Below are positions 29,966-38,892 of a stretch of DNA of 64,000 bases, piece after piece. This DNA comes from Pirellulaceae bacterium (lineage in GTDB: Bacteria > Planctomycetota > Planctomycetia > Pirellulales > Pirellulaceae). The position numbers and the translations under genes are program-made. How positions within the stretch are numbered: position 1 is the stretch's first letter; the number at the start of each line of letters is the position of its first letter. Location of the stretch: contig JAQWSU010000051.1 in NCBI GenBank assembly GCA_029243025.1, forward strand, positions 62,001 to 126,000, read 5' to 3'. The notes below the pieces were generated by a model, which was not told the origin of the DNA, ran no database searches, and saw only the letters and a list, made by a program, of their open reading frames with translations.

Positions 29966-30406
29966 TCAGGAAATGTCGACTTCGACATCATTGATTACTG
30001 GGTCGTCACCCGAATTTAGAATGTTTCCCAGATTTGGGTTCGGCGTGGGTAACTCACCCGTCTTTTCCAATTCCTGTTGGCATTGGATGCAATAGGTCGC
30101 ATACGGGAGAGCCTGAAGTCGGATGACGGGGATGTTCGTAGCACATCCATCACATTTGCCGTACGATCCGTCTCGCATCTTTTCGAGCGCGGTTTCGATG
30201 TTCGCGAGTTCGCGACTTTCGACCTCGGCCAGCTGCGAGTTGATTTCGTCCTGTGCCGAGTCGAGTGCGAAATCGACAACGTCACCTGATGTCTGTTCTC
30301 GCAGTTCTTTGAGGAGACTCAGATCACCAGCCAGTGCTCTGCGGAGCGCATCACGACGTACAATCAGCACCTCGCGAAGATTCGTCATTGCGTCTTTGCG
30401 TGCCAT
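29966..30406 (-). CDS. DksA/TraR-family zinc finger protein
   Basis: The 146-residue protein starts MARKDAMTN at 30406, ten bases after GAGG. It has a helical N-terminal part and a four-Cys zinc finger, CDGC and CIQC, separated by NIPVIRLQALPYATY. DksA proteins enter the RNA polymerase secondary channel and alter initiation with ppGpp. The acidic tip residues of true DksA are not clear here, so the class rather than the function is claimed. Confidence 0.85.
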   Translation of the reverse strand: MARKDAMTNLREVLIVRRDALRRALAGDLSLLKELREQTSGDVVDFALDSAQDEINSQLAEVESRELANIETALEKMRDGSYGKCDGCATNIPVIRLQALPYATYCIQCQQELEKTGELPTPNPNLGNILNSGDDPVINDVEVDIS

Positions 30407-31075
30407 GTTTACTTCAACCTCTGTCTGTTCGAACAAGCTTGGCTGAAGGTTGAATGCCCCCCTTCAGTTTGTCGCTCGAACTGCCTGTAAAAGCCTCGTT
30501 CCGAAGTGTAATCCGTGTTCCGATTTTAGCTCGCTGAGCTCGTCGGCAACCAAACTATAGTACGCTTGCTTCGCGAGTGGGGTTGGAAAAACCGAACCCA
30601 TCCTTAAACTCGGGTTTGACGCCCGGCTGCGTGGCGGTAACGTCTTGCCAAGACTCGTGTTACGGCGGTTGATCCGGCTTCAATTCGCTTCTTGTGGAAA
30701 TGATTTGAAATGTTTGTCGACACTCTGTGGTTTTGAATTGCTACCATTTCGACGCGACAAAAGCCTTGAAAACTGCTCATTCGACCGTTCGACACAAAAG
30801 CGCCCCGAGGCCGCTATCGGATAATCGACAAAACCGGCAGTGACATCTAGCCTTTTTAGGCTGGCTATCAAAATTCCCGAGATCGATGCGAATTGTAGAC
30901 CTAGCGATCGGAGCCGGTTGGATGCACTCAACATCAGGCTGTTAAAGAGTTTGACGCCATCGTTTTCATGACGTAAATCGTAGCTGTGAACTGAATGACT
31001 GAAGGGGGACGTTCGATTCAACGTCGGGTCGAGATTTGCAAAGCCTCCTTTTTATTCGCGAATTAAAGCAGCCGA
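30407..31075. other. Intergenic region without a supported gene
   Basis: About 670 bp between divergent genes. A small imperfect stem-loop (GGGTT and AACCC arms with an A-rich loop) lies at 30580-30599, 25 bases after a TATAGT box at about 30556. A 113-codon leftward frame ending at 30680 has no recognisable domain. Nothing else was identified. Confidence 0.35.
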
Positions 31076-32137
31076 GTGTTGTCAGCCTTGAACGTTTTGT
31101 CCGATTTTTCTACGAGCAAATTGCCCGCAATCATTTCCACCTCGCCCCAGCCTAGCTCTCGCGGGCTCTGCTTTCAAATTCATACCGGCCAGCATCATGG
31201 ACGTGTTTTTCGGATTGGAAGCCAGCTTTGTTCAATCGGTTCAGCATCCGGTTGTACGCTTCGGCTACAGGCACCGAATGTCGAGCCGATGCACTGTGTG
31301 ATTGTTCGAGGCAAGATGGGCACTGTTGTTCGTCGTTGGGCGTCTCCGGCTAAGTTGAATGGTCACGAGTTCACCGAGGCGTATTTGCATCCTGGAGATT
31401 ATTTGTCCATTGGATCGGTGGAACTCGAATTGATCTCCGAACCTGCAGACGCCTTTGTCGAGCGAATTCCTCATCGCTCGAACCGAGTCAGTCTCCACTC
31501 TTTGTCTTCTTTGGCAAACTCAAAACAGCCAAATTATCACAGGGAGGAAAATTTCTCTCGGCCGCTGCAAGCGATTCAGGCTGAATCCAAACGTCTCGAA
31601 CAAAGTCTGTTGCGACAGGAAGGTGAGTTAACTCGGTTGCTGAAAAGTAATCGGGTAACTCAACATGCGATCAATTTAGAGTCCCACAACGGTTCGCAAG
31701 ATGGCGCCTTACTATCCGAGTTGGAACTCGTGAAGCAGCGGTTTGAATTGGCGCAGCAGGCAAGATTGTCTGCTGAGAGGGCGCTCGCAAGATTCGCTCG
31801 AATGATTTGCGAGGTACAGGATTCGGAACCGCGCGTGGGTGGAATTCCAGGCAAGTGCAGCGTTGACTTGGCGGCAGGTGACTTCACCGTGTTCCCCCAC
31901 GATCCGTCGGTACGAGATCGTGGGATTCACCCCAGCGATTCATCACGTGAGGCTTTGTCGTCTTTGCCAGGCAGAAATGGATCGGAACATGGCCGGTCAA
32001 GCGTGGGTGAACACGCCGCAGAAAGCTCGTTGCCTGTTGAGCGGAAAGAGACAGAAGAGATGAGTGAATATCTTCACCGTCTTTTGAAGCGAGTCAACGA
32101 ATTCTCGAAAAACACCGAAGAGCCATCCGAGGAATAG
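31076..32137 (+). CDS. FHA domain protein
   Basis: A 353-residue protein with an FHA domain (residues ~30-120: GRVFRIGSQLCSIGSASGC, VEPMHCVIVRG, KLNGHEF, LSIGSVELEL). A long helical region with coiled-coil character follows (~155-265), ending in an acidic tail. The FHA serine-histidine region is degenerate (GSASGCTLRL), so phosphothreonine binding is uncertain. The frame has no ATG before the domain; a GTG at 31076 is the likely start, with a weak ribosome site. Confidence 0.78.
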   Translation: MLSALNVLSDFSTSKLPAIISTSPQPSSRGLCFQIHTGQHHGRVFRIGSQLCSIGSASGCTLRLQAPNVEPMHCVIVRGKMGTVVRRWASPAKLNGHEFTEAYLHPGDYLSIGSVELELISEPADAFVERIPHRSNRVSLHSLSSLANSKQPNYHREENFSRPLQAIQAESKRLEQSLLRQEGELTRLLKSNRVTQHAINLESHNGSQDGALLSELELVKQRFELAQQARLSAERALARFARMICEVQDSEPRVGGIPGKCSVDLAAGDFTVFPHDPSVRDRGIHPSDSSREALSSLPGRNGSEHGRSSVGEHAAESSLPVERKETEEMSEYLHRLLKRVNEFSKNTEEPSEE

Positions 32138-32334
32138 GATTCGTCCGTTTCCCCACCAACTTGTCAATCTGTCGCATCGCAACTGGCTGGCTTGTCACGC
32201 TCGACACGGTTCACGCTCTTGCAATGGGTTGGTTCTAACGATTCAACCGATGCGGCTAGCAAGATTTCCAGTCGACAGCGGCAGACGAGATCACGAACGG
32301 CCCCCAATACGACGACGATTTGCAGTGAGCGAAC

Positions 32335-33348
32335 TTAGAAGCCGCGGGAGTCACGAATATCCTGGAAATCGCGCAGATGGTAGTCGATGGCCGTATAGTC
32401 GAGCACCTTGCAGAGGCCGCGCAAGGCGACTCCCATCCCATCTGGTCCGCTGAACCCGCCAAATTGACCACCGCCTTTTACGTGGGGTTCCAAATCGAGA
32501 AAGACGCCGGGAATTCCTCGGCGACGGAGTTTTCGTTCGAGTTTGGGAATGTGATCGCGGAAGTCGCGAAAGATCGCCTCGTGAGCGCTTTCACCCAGAT
32601 CAGCCGGTACAAAATGTTTGAGCGTTTCTTCATCGACATGCGTTGTGCGATGAGTTGGCTTGGGATGTCGATAGTCTTTCACGTGGATCCAGCCGAGTCC
32701 TGGCTTCATCGCGAGATACTGGTCAAAGACTTCGGCGGGGGTGAAGCCTTGCGTGATAATGTTGCCTGCATCAAAGATTAACACCAGTGCGGGGTGGTTC
32801 ACCTTGCGATGGATTTCAGCAAGAATCTGGCCGGTTTGTCCCACGAGATTTGCTTCGATTTCGAGACCAAACGTTAGGTCGCTACGATGGCAGGATTCGG
32901 CAATTTGTCCGAGTTGATCGACAACCTGTGGGATATGCTCTTCCGCAGGTGTGTCGCGTGGGTGGTAAAAGGAAAATCCACGGATCAATTTCGTTTCCAG
33001 CGCGTGCGCAATTTCACAGGCTTTCTTGACGTCCTTGCTTAGATAGCGTTTGAACGGGACGAATTTGTTTTTCGACCCATCGTCAACGTCATTAAGCTTT
33101 ACCTTGCCGATGGGTGAACCGACCGACGAAACGTTGAGTCCGTACTCATCTTGCAGGTGTCGAACTTTACTGATTTCGGACTTGGTGAGTTCCATGACGT
33201 TTTTAATGCCATTGCCGACATCGATGAAGCGAATGCTGTAATACTGCAGTCCAATTGCCGCAAATGCTGCGAACTGCTGTTCCGCCGTCTTTTGATTTGC
33301 TGCTTCGTCCGCGAAGCCAGTCAACAGGACCTTAGGATTGTCGGGCAT
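32335..33348 (-). CDS. Sugar phosphate isomerase/epimerase-like TIM barrel protein
   Basis: The 337-residue protein starts MPDNPKVLLTGFADEAANQK at 33348; the open frame up to 33591 is not supported. It has the xylose isomerase-like barrel pattern: IGLQYYSIRFI, YGLNVSSVGSPIGK, LTFGLEIEANL, LVLIFDAGNIITQG and GWIHVKDYRHP, the last carrying likely metal-binding His and Asp. The reaction is probably sugar or inositol isomerisation, but the substrate is unknown. Confidence 0.85.
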   Translation of the reverse strand: MPDNPKVLLTGFADEAANQKTAEQQFAAFAAIGLQYYSIRFIDVGNGIKNVMELTKSEISKVRHLQDEYGLNVSSVGSPIGKVKLNDVDDGSKNKFVPFKRYLSKDVKKACEIAHALETKLIRGFSFYHPRDTPAEEHIPQVVDQLGQIAESCHRSDLTFGLEIEANLVGQTGQILAEIHRKVNHPALVLIFDAGNIITQGFTPAEVFDQYLAMKPGLGWIHVKDYRHPKPTHRTTHVDEETLKHFVPADLGESAHEAIFRDFRDHIPKLERKLRRRGIPGVFLDLEPHVKGGGQFGGFSGPDGMGVALRGLCKVLDYTAIDYHLRDFQDIRDSRGF

Positions 33349-33535
33349 ATCTGTTTTCTCATCGATGATGACGTTGACTAGTAACTGGATCCGACCATTG
33401 TCTCGCTGTGCGAACACCGTGACAAGGGCATTAGACGAGGGTGCAACGACGAGGTTTCGCCGTCGGCCACCTGCCCTCAGCGGGCAACTGACCATGAGAC
33501 TCTTGTGAAGCCTCTTGCAAGCTGAAGCGGTTGGC

Positions 33536-33895
33536 CTAGTTTTCAGCCGAATATCGCGCCGTGATTGTTGCCGTAATCCCGCCTCGTGCATTGAAGTCTG
33601 CTGTGAGCGTCATTTGACGGGGTTGAATGACAGCAACAAGGTCATCGAGAATCCGGTTCGTAACGTTTTCATAGAAGATACCCTCATTGCGAAACTGTTG
33701 CAGGTACATCTTCAAACTTTTCAACTCGACGCACAACTGGTTAGGAATGTAGTTGAGCGTCAGCGTGCCGAAGTCAGGTTGGCCGGTTTTGGGGCATACG
33801 GATGTAAATTCGGGGCACACGATTTCAATTTGGTAGTCCCGTTGCGGGAATGTGTTGTTAAACGGTTCAAGCATCGATTTAAAATCGTCAGGCAT
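33536..33895 (-). CDS. queF: NADPH-dependent 7-cyano-7-deazaguanine reductase, QueF type I
   Basis: The 119-residue protein starts at the ATG at 33895 after GGAG. Motifs are EFTSVCPKTGQPDFGTL (active-site Cys and family signature), ELKSLKMYLQQFRNEGIFYE and FNARGGI. It reduces preQ0 to preQ1 in the queuosine pathway. It is divergent from queE, 125 bp apart. The short length places it in the unimodular group. Confidence 0.95.
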   Translation of the reverse strand: MPDDFKSMLEPFNNTFPQRDYQIEIVCPEFTSVCPKTGQPDFGTLTLNYIPNQLCVELKSLKMYLQQFRNEGIFYENVTNRILDDLVAVIQPRQMTLTADFNARGGITATITARYSAEN

Positions 33896-34020
33896 TAGGT
33901 GCTCCAAGGGCTTTTTGTCGATCGGCGATTTGACGCGTGGAGTTGTTTGCTCCTTTGCGCCGCAAGTTCATTTTGTCATGATGGACAGGGTGGTGCCAAG
34001 GGGCCGGAAAAGCGAAACCA

Positions 34021-34707
34021 ATGCGTGTAGCTGAGATTTACGAATCGATTCAAGGTGAGGGTGCTCTGACCGGCACTCGCAGTGTTTTTGTGCGCACCAG
34101 CGGTTGCAATTTACGCTGTGTTTATTGCGACACCCCTTATGCCTCCTGGAATCCCGAAGGGGAGGATCTTTCGGTCGACGAAATCGTGGAAGCGGTGGTT
34201 AAATGGGATGCGGTGCATGCGGTTCTGACGGGTGGTGAACCGATGCTCTTCGCGGAATTGGTGCCACTCTGTGAGCGACTTCGCGAGTTGGGGATGCACA
34301 TTACCATCGAGACGGCCGGCACTCTCTATTTGCCGCTGGCTTGCGATTTGATGTCGATCAGTCCCAAGCTTTCAAATTCTACTCCTTCGGCAAAAGATTC
34401 GCCCCGTTGGCACCAACGCCACGAAGATTCCCGCCATGTTCCCAAGACCATTCGTCAATTAGTTGACGAATACTCCTATCAATTTAAGTTCGTTGTTGGG
34501 AGTCCCGCGGACCTCGATGAGGTGCTTACGTATCTTGGGTTGTTTCCCCATATTGATCGATCCCGTGTCATGCTGATGCCGGAGGGCTGCGATCAGCAGC
34601 GCCTGCTCGAATTGCAACGCTGGCTTGAGCCTGATTGTCGGCAACACGGATTTCGTTTCTGCCCTCGTCGACATATCGAATGGTTTGGGGCTTTGCGAGG
34701 GACCTAG
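34021..34707 (+). CDS. queE: 7-carboxy-7-deazaguanine synthase
   Basis: A 228-residue radical SAM enzyme. The FeS motif is TSGCNLRCVYCDTPYA (CxxxCxxC), with IQGEGALTGTRSVFVR before it and LTGGEPML and FKFVVGSP after. It converts CPH4 to CDG in preQ0 synthesis. With divergent queF it supplies two steps; queC and queD are not in the window. Confidence 0.95.
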   Translation: MRVAEIYESIQGEGALTGTRSVFVRTSGCNLRCVYCDTPYASWNPEGEDLSVDEIVEAVVKWDAVHAVLTGGEPMLFAELVPLCERLRELGMHITIETAGTLYLPLACDLMSISPKLSNSTPSAKDSPRWHQRHEDSRHVPKTIRQLVDEYSYQFKFVVGSPADLDEVLTYLGLFPHIDRSRVMLMPEGCDQQRLLELQRWLEPDCRQHGFRFCPRRHIEWFGALRGT

Positions 34708-34821
34708 ATTGACCGGCGATCGCGGTGGGATCTCGCCTGAATTCATCGGGAAATGATCGTTTGGCGGCTTGGTTGACTTCGATCTTTGCGGGTTGACTTT
34801 CGGCAGGTTATGCTGATGGCT

Positions 34822-34879
34822 GAGAGTGCGGGCCGCGCTCTCCTATTCGCGATGTGGCCTTGTTTGTATCCGGCCACAT
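34822..34879. other. Two adjacent stem-loops between queE and the DUF1501 gene
   Basis: The first, 34822-34842, has arms GAGAGTGCGG and CCGCGCTCTC around one base. The second, 34852-34879, has arms ATGTGGCC and GGCCACAT around twelve bases. They lie 80-140 bases before the DUF1501 start. Neither has a T-run, so termination is not clear; an RNA leader role is possible. Confidence 0.5.
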
Positions 34880-34959
34880 TCGATTGACCTGTGTGGTTCG
34901 TGACCGGACCTTGTACAGAAACCTATTCGTTGACATCCATCAGCATTTGAGAGCCTACG

Positions 34960-36339
34960 ATGTTGGAGTTTCACGCTCAAGGAAAAGCCTACACCTGTTC
35001 TGGAACGACTCGGAGAGATTTCTTGCGAGTCGGATCATTAAGTGCCATTGGCTTGTCACTTCCTCAATACTTGCAAGCTCGGGAGCAAGGAGCCGTCGAT
35101 CCGAAGGGCGATGATCGATCATGTATCATGATCTTCAATCTGGGCGCTCCGAGCCAGCTCGATACGTTCGATATGAAGCCCGATGCGCCGGCTGAAATAC
35201 GAGGGCCGTTCAAGCCAATTCGGACCGTGTCGCCGGAGATTGAGATTTCAGAAATCTTTCCGCAACATGCCAAAGTGGCTGATCATTTTTCATTGGTGCG
35301 CAGCTGCTATCACACTTCGGCTGCCGTGCACGACGCCGGTTGGCAAATGATGCAAACGGGTCGCCAGTTTAGTGGTGGAGTTGAAACGCCCCATCCCGGA
35401 GCAGTCGTCAGTTATTTGCGTGGACGCAAGACGGACCTACCTCCATTTGTTGTGTTACCCGAACTCATGGGACGCGGCGGAGGAAATCTTCCAAATGGCC
35501 AAGCCGGTGGCTTTCTGGGGAAATCCCATGATCCATTTGCGTTGATGGCAGATCCTTCCCAGCCCAAGTTCAAGGTGCCCGATCTCTTGCCGCCCTCAGA
35601 AATCGGAACGGTTCGACTGGAACGTCGCCGTCGCATGCGCGAGATCGTTGATCAAACGGTCGAGCACTTCGAGCAAAGTGAAGATGCTCGTTTACTGGAC
35701 TCGAATTTTCAGGCCGCCTATCGTTTGATGACTAGCACGCAAGCTCGAGAAGCATTCGATCTCTCCAAAGAATCGAAAAAGGTGCGGGAACGTTACGGTC
35801 AAAATCGCTTTGGTCAATGTTGTTTGCTTGCTCGCAGACTGGTCGAGGCTGGGGTTCGTTTTGTGACCATCAATACGTTTCTGACCGTTTTCGATGAGAT
35901 CACTTGGGATATCCATGGCTCGAAACCCTTCACATCGATCGAAGGGATGCGTGACATTGTCGCACCAATGTACGATCAAGCGTACAGTGCGTTGCTCGAA
36001 GATCTCGTTGATCGAGGTATGTTGGACAGCACGATGGTGGCTTGCTTAGCCGAGTTTGGGCGCACGCCGAAAGTTAATCCGGCTGGAGGTCGAGATCATT
36101 GGCCACAATGTTTTACGGTCAGTTTTGCAGGTGGAGGCGTTCAAGGAGGTCGTGTGGTCGGTGCCAGCGATCCGATTGGTGGAGTGCCTGCCGATCGTCC
36201 CACCCAACCTGCTGAAGTCGTTGCCACGATCTTTCGTGGGCTAGGTCTGAACACCGACGGACACCTTCCGGGACCTTCCGGGCGTCCGTTTCCTCTCGTT
36301 GATATTGGCAATGAGCCCATTAAGGAGCTGTTTTCGTGA
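34960..36339 (+). CDS. DUF1501 family protein with twin-arginine signal
   Basis: A 459-residue protein with a Tat-type signal (TRRDFLRVGSLSAIGLSLPQ) near residue 22, so it should be exported folded. The DUF1501 domain shows IMIFNLGAPSQLDTFDMKP, HPGAVVSYLRG, CLAEFGRTPKVN and GRDHWPQCFTVSFAGGG. DUF1501 is related to alkaline phosphatase-like and sulfatase-like folds and is highly expanded in planctomycetes, always beside DUF1549 proteins. Its reaction is unknown. The following gene overlaps its stop by one base. Confidence 0.9.
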   Translation: MLEFHAQGKAYTCSGTTRRDFLRVGSLSAIGLSLPQYLQAREQGAVDPKGDDRSCIMIFNLGAPSQLDTFDMKPDAPAEIRGPFKPIRTVSPEIEISEIFPQHAKVADHFSLVRSCYHTSAAVHDAGWQMMQTGRQFSGGVETPHPGAVVSYLRGRKTDLPPFVVLPELMGRGGGNLPNGQAGGFLGKSHDPFALMADPSQPKFKVPDLLPPSEIGTVRLERRRRMREIVDQTVEHFEQSEDARLLDSNFQAAYRLMTSTQAREAFDLSKESKKVRERYGQNRFGQCCLLARRLVEAGVRFVTINTFLTVFDEITWDIHGSKPFTSIEGMRDIVAPMYDQAYSALLEDLVDRGMLDSTMVACLAEFGRTPKVNPAGGRDHWPQCFTVSFAGGGVQGGRVVGASDPIGGVPADRPTQPAEVVATIFRGLGLNTDGHLPGPSGRPFPLVDIGNEPIKELFS

Positions 36340-38831
36340 TGAACCCATGCGGAACCCGCTGTAATTTGACTCTCAGTCTGCTTGTGGTTCTTCTGCTGAC
36401 GACTTGCCTTCGTGCTGAAATCAAAATCTTTCCCGACAACGCGATTGTCTTATCCGGACATGATTCGGTGCAGCGCGTGCTCGCCGAGCAAATTCAGGAC
36501 GGGCAATCGGTCGGAGATGTGACAGAACAGGTCGTTTGGAAGGTGAGTGATTTAGGCATTGCGCGGATCGAAGGCGGACAGCTTTTTCCTGTGGCTGACG
36601 GCCTTACGACGCTTACCGCCACGGGGGAACTGGGGAAAGCGACTGTCGAGGTGAGCGTGATCGGTGCGACCCAGAAGACGGATTGGGAGTTTTCCCGTCA
36701 TCTGCTGCCCGTTTTGTCCCGAGCTGGCTGCAATACGGGGGCCTGCCATGGGGCGCTTGCCGGCAAGGGAGGTTTCCGATTGTCGTTGCGAGGTTACCAC
36801 CCAGACGGCGACTATCATGCCATCACGCAAGCGGCTCGTGGACGCCGGATCGAACTCTCGGACCCCGGACGAAGTTTGTTAGTGGCAAAACCTTCCGGAA
36901 TGATTCGCCATCAGGGCGGAATGCGACTTCCCCCAGAATCTCGTGACTATCGTGTGCTGGTCGAATGGGTCACCAATGGTGCATCGGGGCCATCGAAGAA
37001 TGATTCCAAACTCAGCACGATTCATATTCAGCCCGAGTTAATACGGCTGCAACCGGGGGACCGACAACGTTTGATTGTCACGGCAGAATATGAGGATGGT
37101 TTGCGGGAAGACGTGACGGATTGGGCCATGTTCTCCTCTTCTGATCAAACCGTGGCTCGAGTTGACTCCGAGGGCATCGTTGAAATTATTGGCAATGGCG
37201 ATGGGGCAATTGTCGTTTGGTTTTCCAGCCAGCTTGCTTTGACGCGTCTTTCTTCGCCATTTCCCAACCAGATTTCCGATGATCGATATGCGGCAACGCC
37301 TCGCCGAAACTTTATTGATGACTTAGTGCTCGAAAAACTCAAGGAACTGAATCTGCTACCCTCGCCTCGATCAACGAATTCCGAGTTTCTCAGGCGGGTC
37401 TATCTTGACACGATTGGAACACTGCCAACAAGCGATGAGGTTCAGCTGTTTCTTGAAAATGAACGTGCTGATAAGCGAGATCGCGTGATTGATGACTTGT
37501 TAGCCCGTTCCGAATATGTTGACTATTGGAGTCATCGTTGGTCGGATCTGCTGTTGGTCAACGGTCGTCGATTGAGACCGAAAGCCGTCCGCGCGTATTA
37601 CGCCTGGATTCGCGATCACGTCGCGAATAATTCTCCTTGGGATCAGATGGTTCGCGAGATTGTTACTGCCAAAGGGAGTAGCATTGAGAATGGGGCGACC
37701 AATTTTTATGCGTTGCATCAAGATCCGGAGAATATGACCGAAAACGTAAGCCAAGCGTTTTTGGGCCTCTCGATTGGATGTGCCAAGTGCCACAATCATC
37801 CGCTGGAAAAATGGACCAATGATCAATACTATGCGATGGCGAATTTTTTCTCGCGAGTCAAAGCGAAGGGGTGGGGAGGCGACGCTCGAAGCGGAGATGG
37901 GATTCGTACGCTGTTTGCTGCAAATCAGGGTGAGCTCATCCAGCCTTTGACCGGAATTGCCCAACGCCCGACTCCTTTGGACGGAAAGCCGTTGCCGCTG
38001 GCTGCGACTGGGGATCGACGGGACTTTTTAGCCGATTGGCTGACCTCCTCCAAAAACGACTATTTTCGTCGCGCGATCACTAATCGAGTTTGGGCCGCGC
38101 TGCTGGGGAAAGGACTCGTTGAGCCCGTCGACGATTTGCGTGTCTCCAATCCTGCTCGAAATGAACCACTGCTCGATCAGCTGAGTCAGTTCCTGGTCGA
38201 ACGTGATTTCGATCTGAAAAGTTTGATTCGCGAGATCTTAATCTCCGAAACTTATCAACGATCCAGTCAGCCACTGCCCGGCAATCAGGACGATCGTCAC
38301 TATTTCAGTCGCTATTATCCTAGACGACTTTCTGCCGAAGTATTGCTGGATGCGATTTCACAAGTCACTGAAGTGCCGACAAAGTTTACTCAGATCGGAT
38401 ACGACGGAAGTGATTTTCAAAATACTTCTGACTACCCTCTCGGCACCCGTGCCATCCAATTGCACGATTCGGCTGTCGTTTCTGAATTCCTGAAAAGTTT
38501 CGGTCGTAACGAACGAGATATTACCTGCGAGTGTGAACGGTCAGACACGCCCAGCTTGGTGCAGGTGTTGCACATCAGTAACGGTGTCACCATCAACGAA
38601 CGTTTGCGGGAGCCAAACAGTTGCGTACAGAAATCGGTCGCTAATGAGTTGGACCTGGCGGAATTCATTCATCGTGCGTTTGTCAGTACCTTGTCTCGCC
38701 CGCCGACTCAACAAGAGGTCGAAGGGCTTTCGCAGATGATTCAAGAAACACCGGAAGATCAACGCATCACGGCATTCGAAGATCTGTATTGGAGCATCAT
38801 GAGTACTCGAGAGTTTTTGTTCAATCACTAG
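36339..38831 (+). CDS. DUF1549/DUF1553 protein with cytochrome-like Cys motif and Ig-like domain
   Basis: The 830-residue protein starts at 36339 in the TGATG overlap with the DUF1501 gene. After a signal peptide (LTLSLLVVLLLTTCLRAE) come an Ig-like BIG_2-type part, the conserved GCNTGACHGALAGKGGFRLS segment, DUF1549 (NFIDDLVLEKLKELNLLPSP, EFLRRVYLDTIGTLP) and DUF1553 (FRRAITNRVWAALLGKGLV). CAKCHNHPLEKW is a CxxCH haem-attachment-type site. Planctomycetes carry many such pairs with DUF1501; the pairing is known but the function is not. Confidence 0.92.
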   Translation: MNPCGTRCNLTLSLLVVLLLTTCLRAEIKIFPDNAIVLSGHDSVQRVLAEQIQDGQSVGDVTEQVVWKVSDLGIARIEGGQLFPVADGLTTLTATGELGKATVEVSVIGATQKTDWEFSRHLLPVLSRAGCNTGACHGALAGKGGFRLSLRGYHPDGDYHAITQAARGRRIELSDPGRSLLVAKPSGMIRHQGGMRLPPESRDYRVLVEWVTNGASGPSKNDSKLSTIHIQPELIRLQPGDRQRLIVTAEYEDGLREDVTDWAMFSSSDQTVARVDSEGIVEIIGNGDGAIVVWFSSQLALTRLSSPFPNQISDDRYAATPRRNFIDDLVLEKLKELNLLPSPRSTNSEFLRRVYLDTIGTLPTSDEVQLFLENERADKRDRVIDDLLARSEYVDYWSHRWSDLLLVNGRRLRPKAVRAYYAWIRDHVANNSPWDQMVREIVTAKGSSIENGATNFYALHQDPENMTENVSQAFLGLSIGCAKCHNHPLEKWTNDQYYAMANFFSRVKAKGWGGDARSGDGIRTLFAANQGELIQPLTGIAQRPTPLDGKPLPLAATGDRRDFLADWLTSSKNDYFRRAITNRVWAALLGKGLVEPVDDLRVSNPARNEPLLDQLSQFLVERDFDLKSLIREILISETYQRSSQPLPGNQDDRHYFSRYYPRRLSAEVLLDAISQVTEVPTKFTQIGYDGSDFQNTSDYPLGTRAIQLHDSAVVSEFLKSFGRNERDITCECERSDTPSLVQVLHISNGVTINERLREPNSCVQKSVANELDLAEFIHRAFVSTLSRPPTQQEVEGLSQMIQETPEDQRITAFEDLYWSIMSTREFLFNH

Positions 38832-38892
38832 GAAATGATTTGCAGATCGAACGTATCCCTCGCATCCATTCTTACATCAAAGGCATTCGCGC

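Noticed and set aside
33896-34020. A preQ1 riboswitch between queF and queE
   Set aside because: The 125 bases showed no recognisable preQ1 aptamer stem and A-rich tail.
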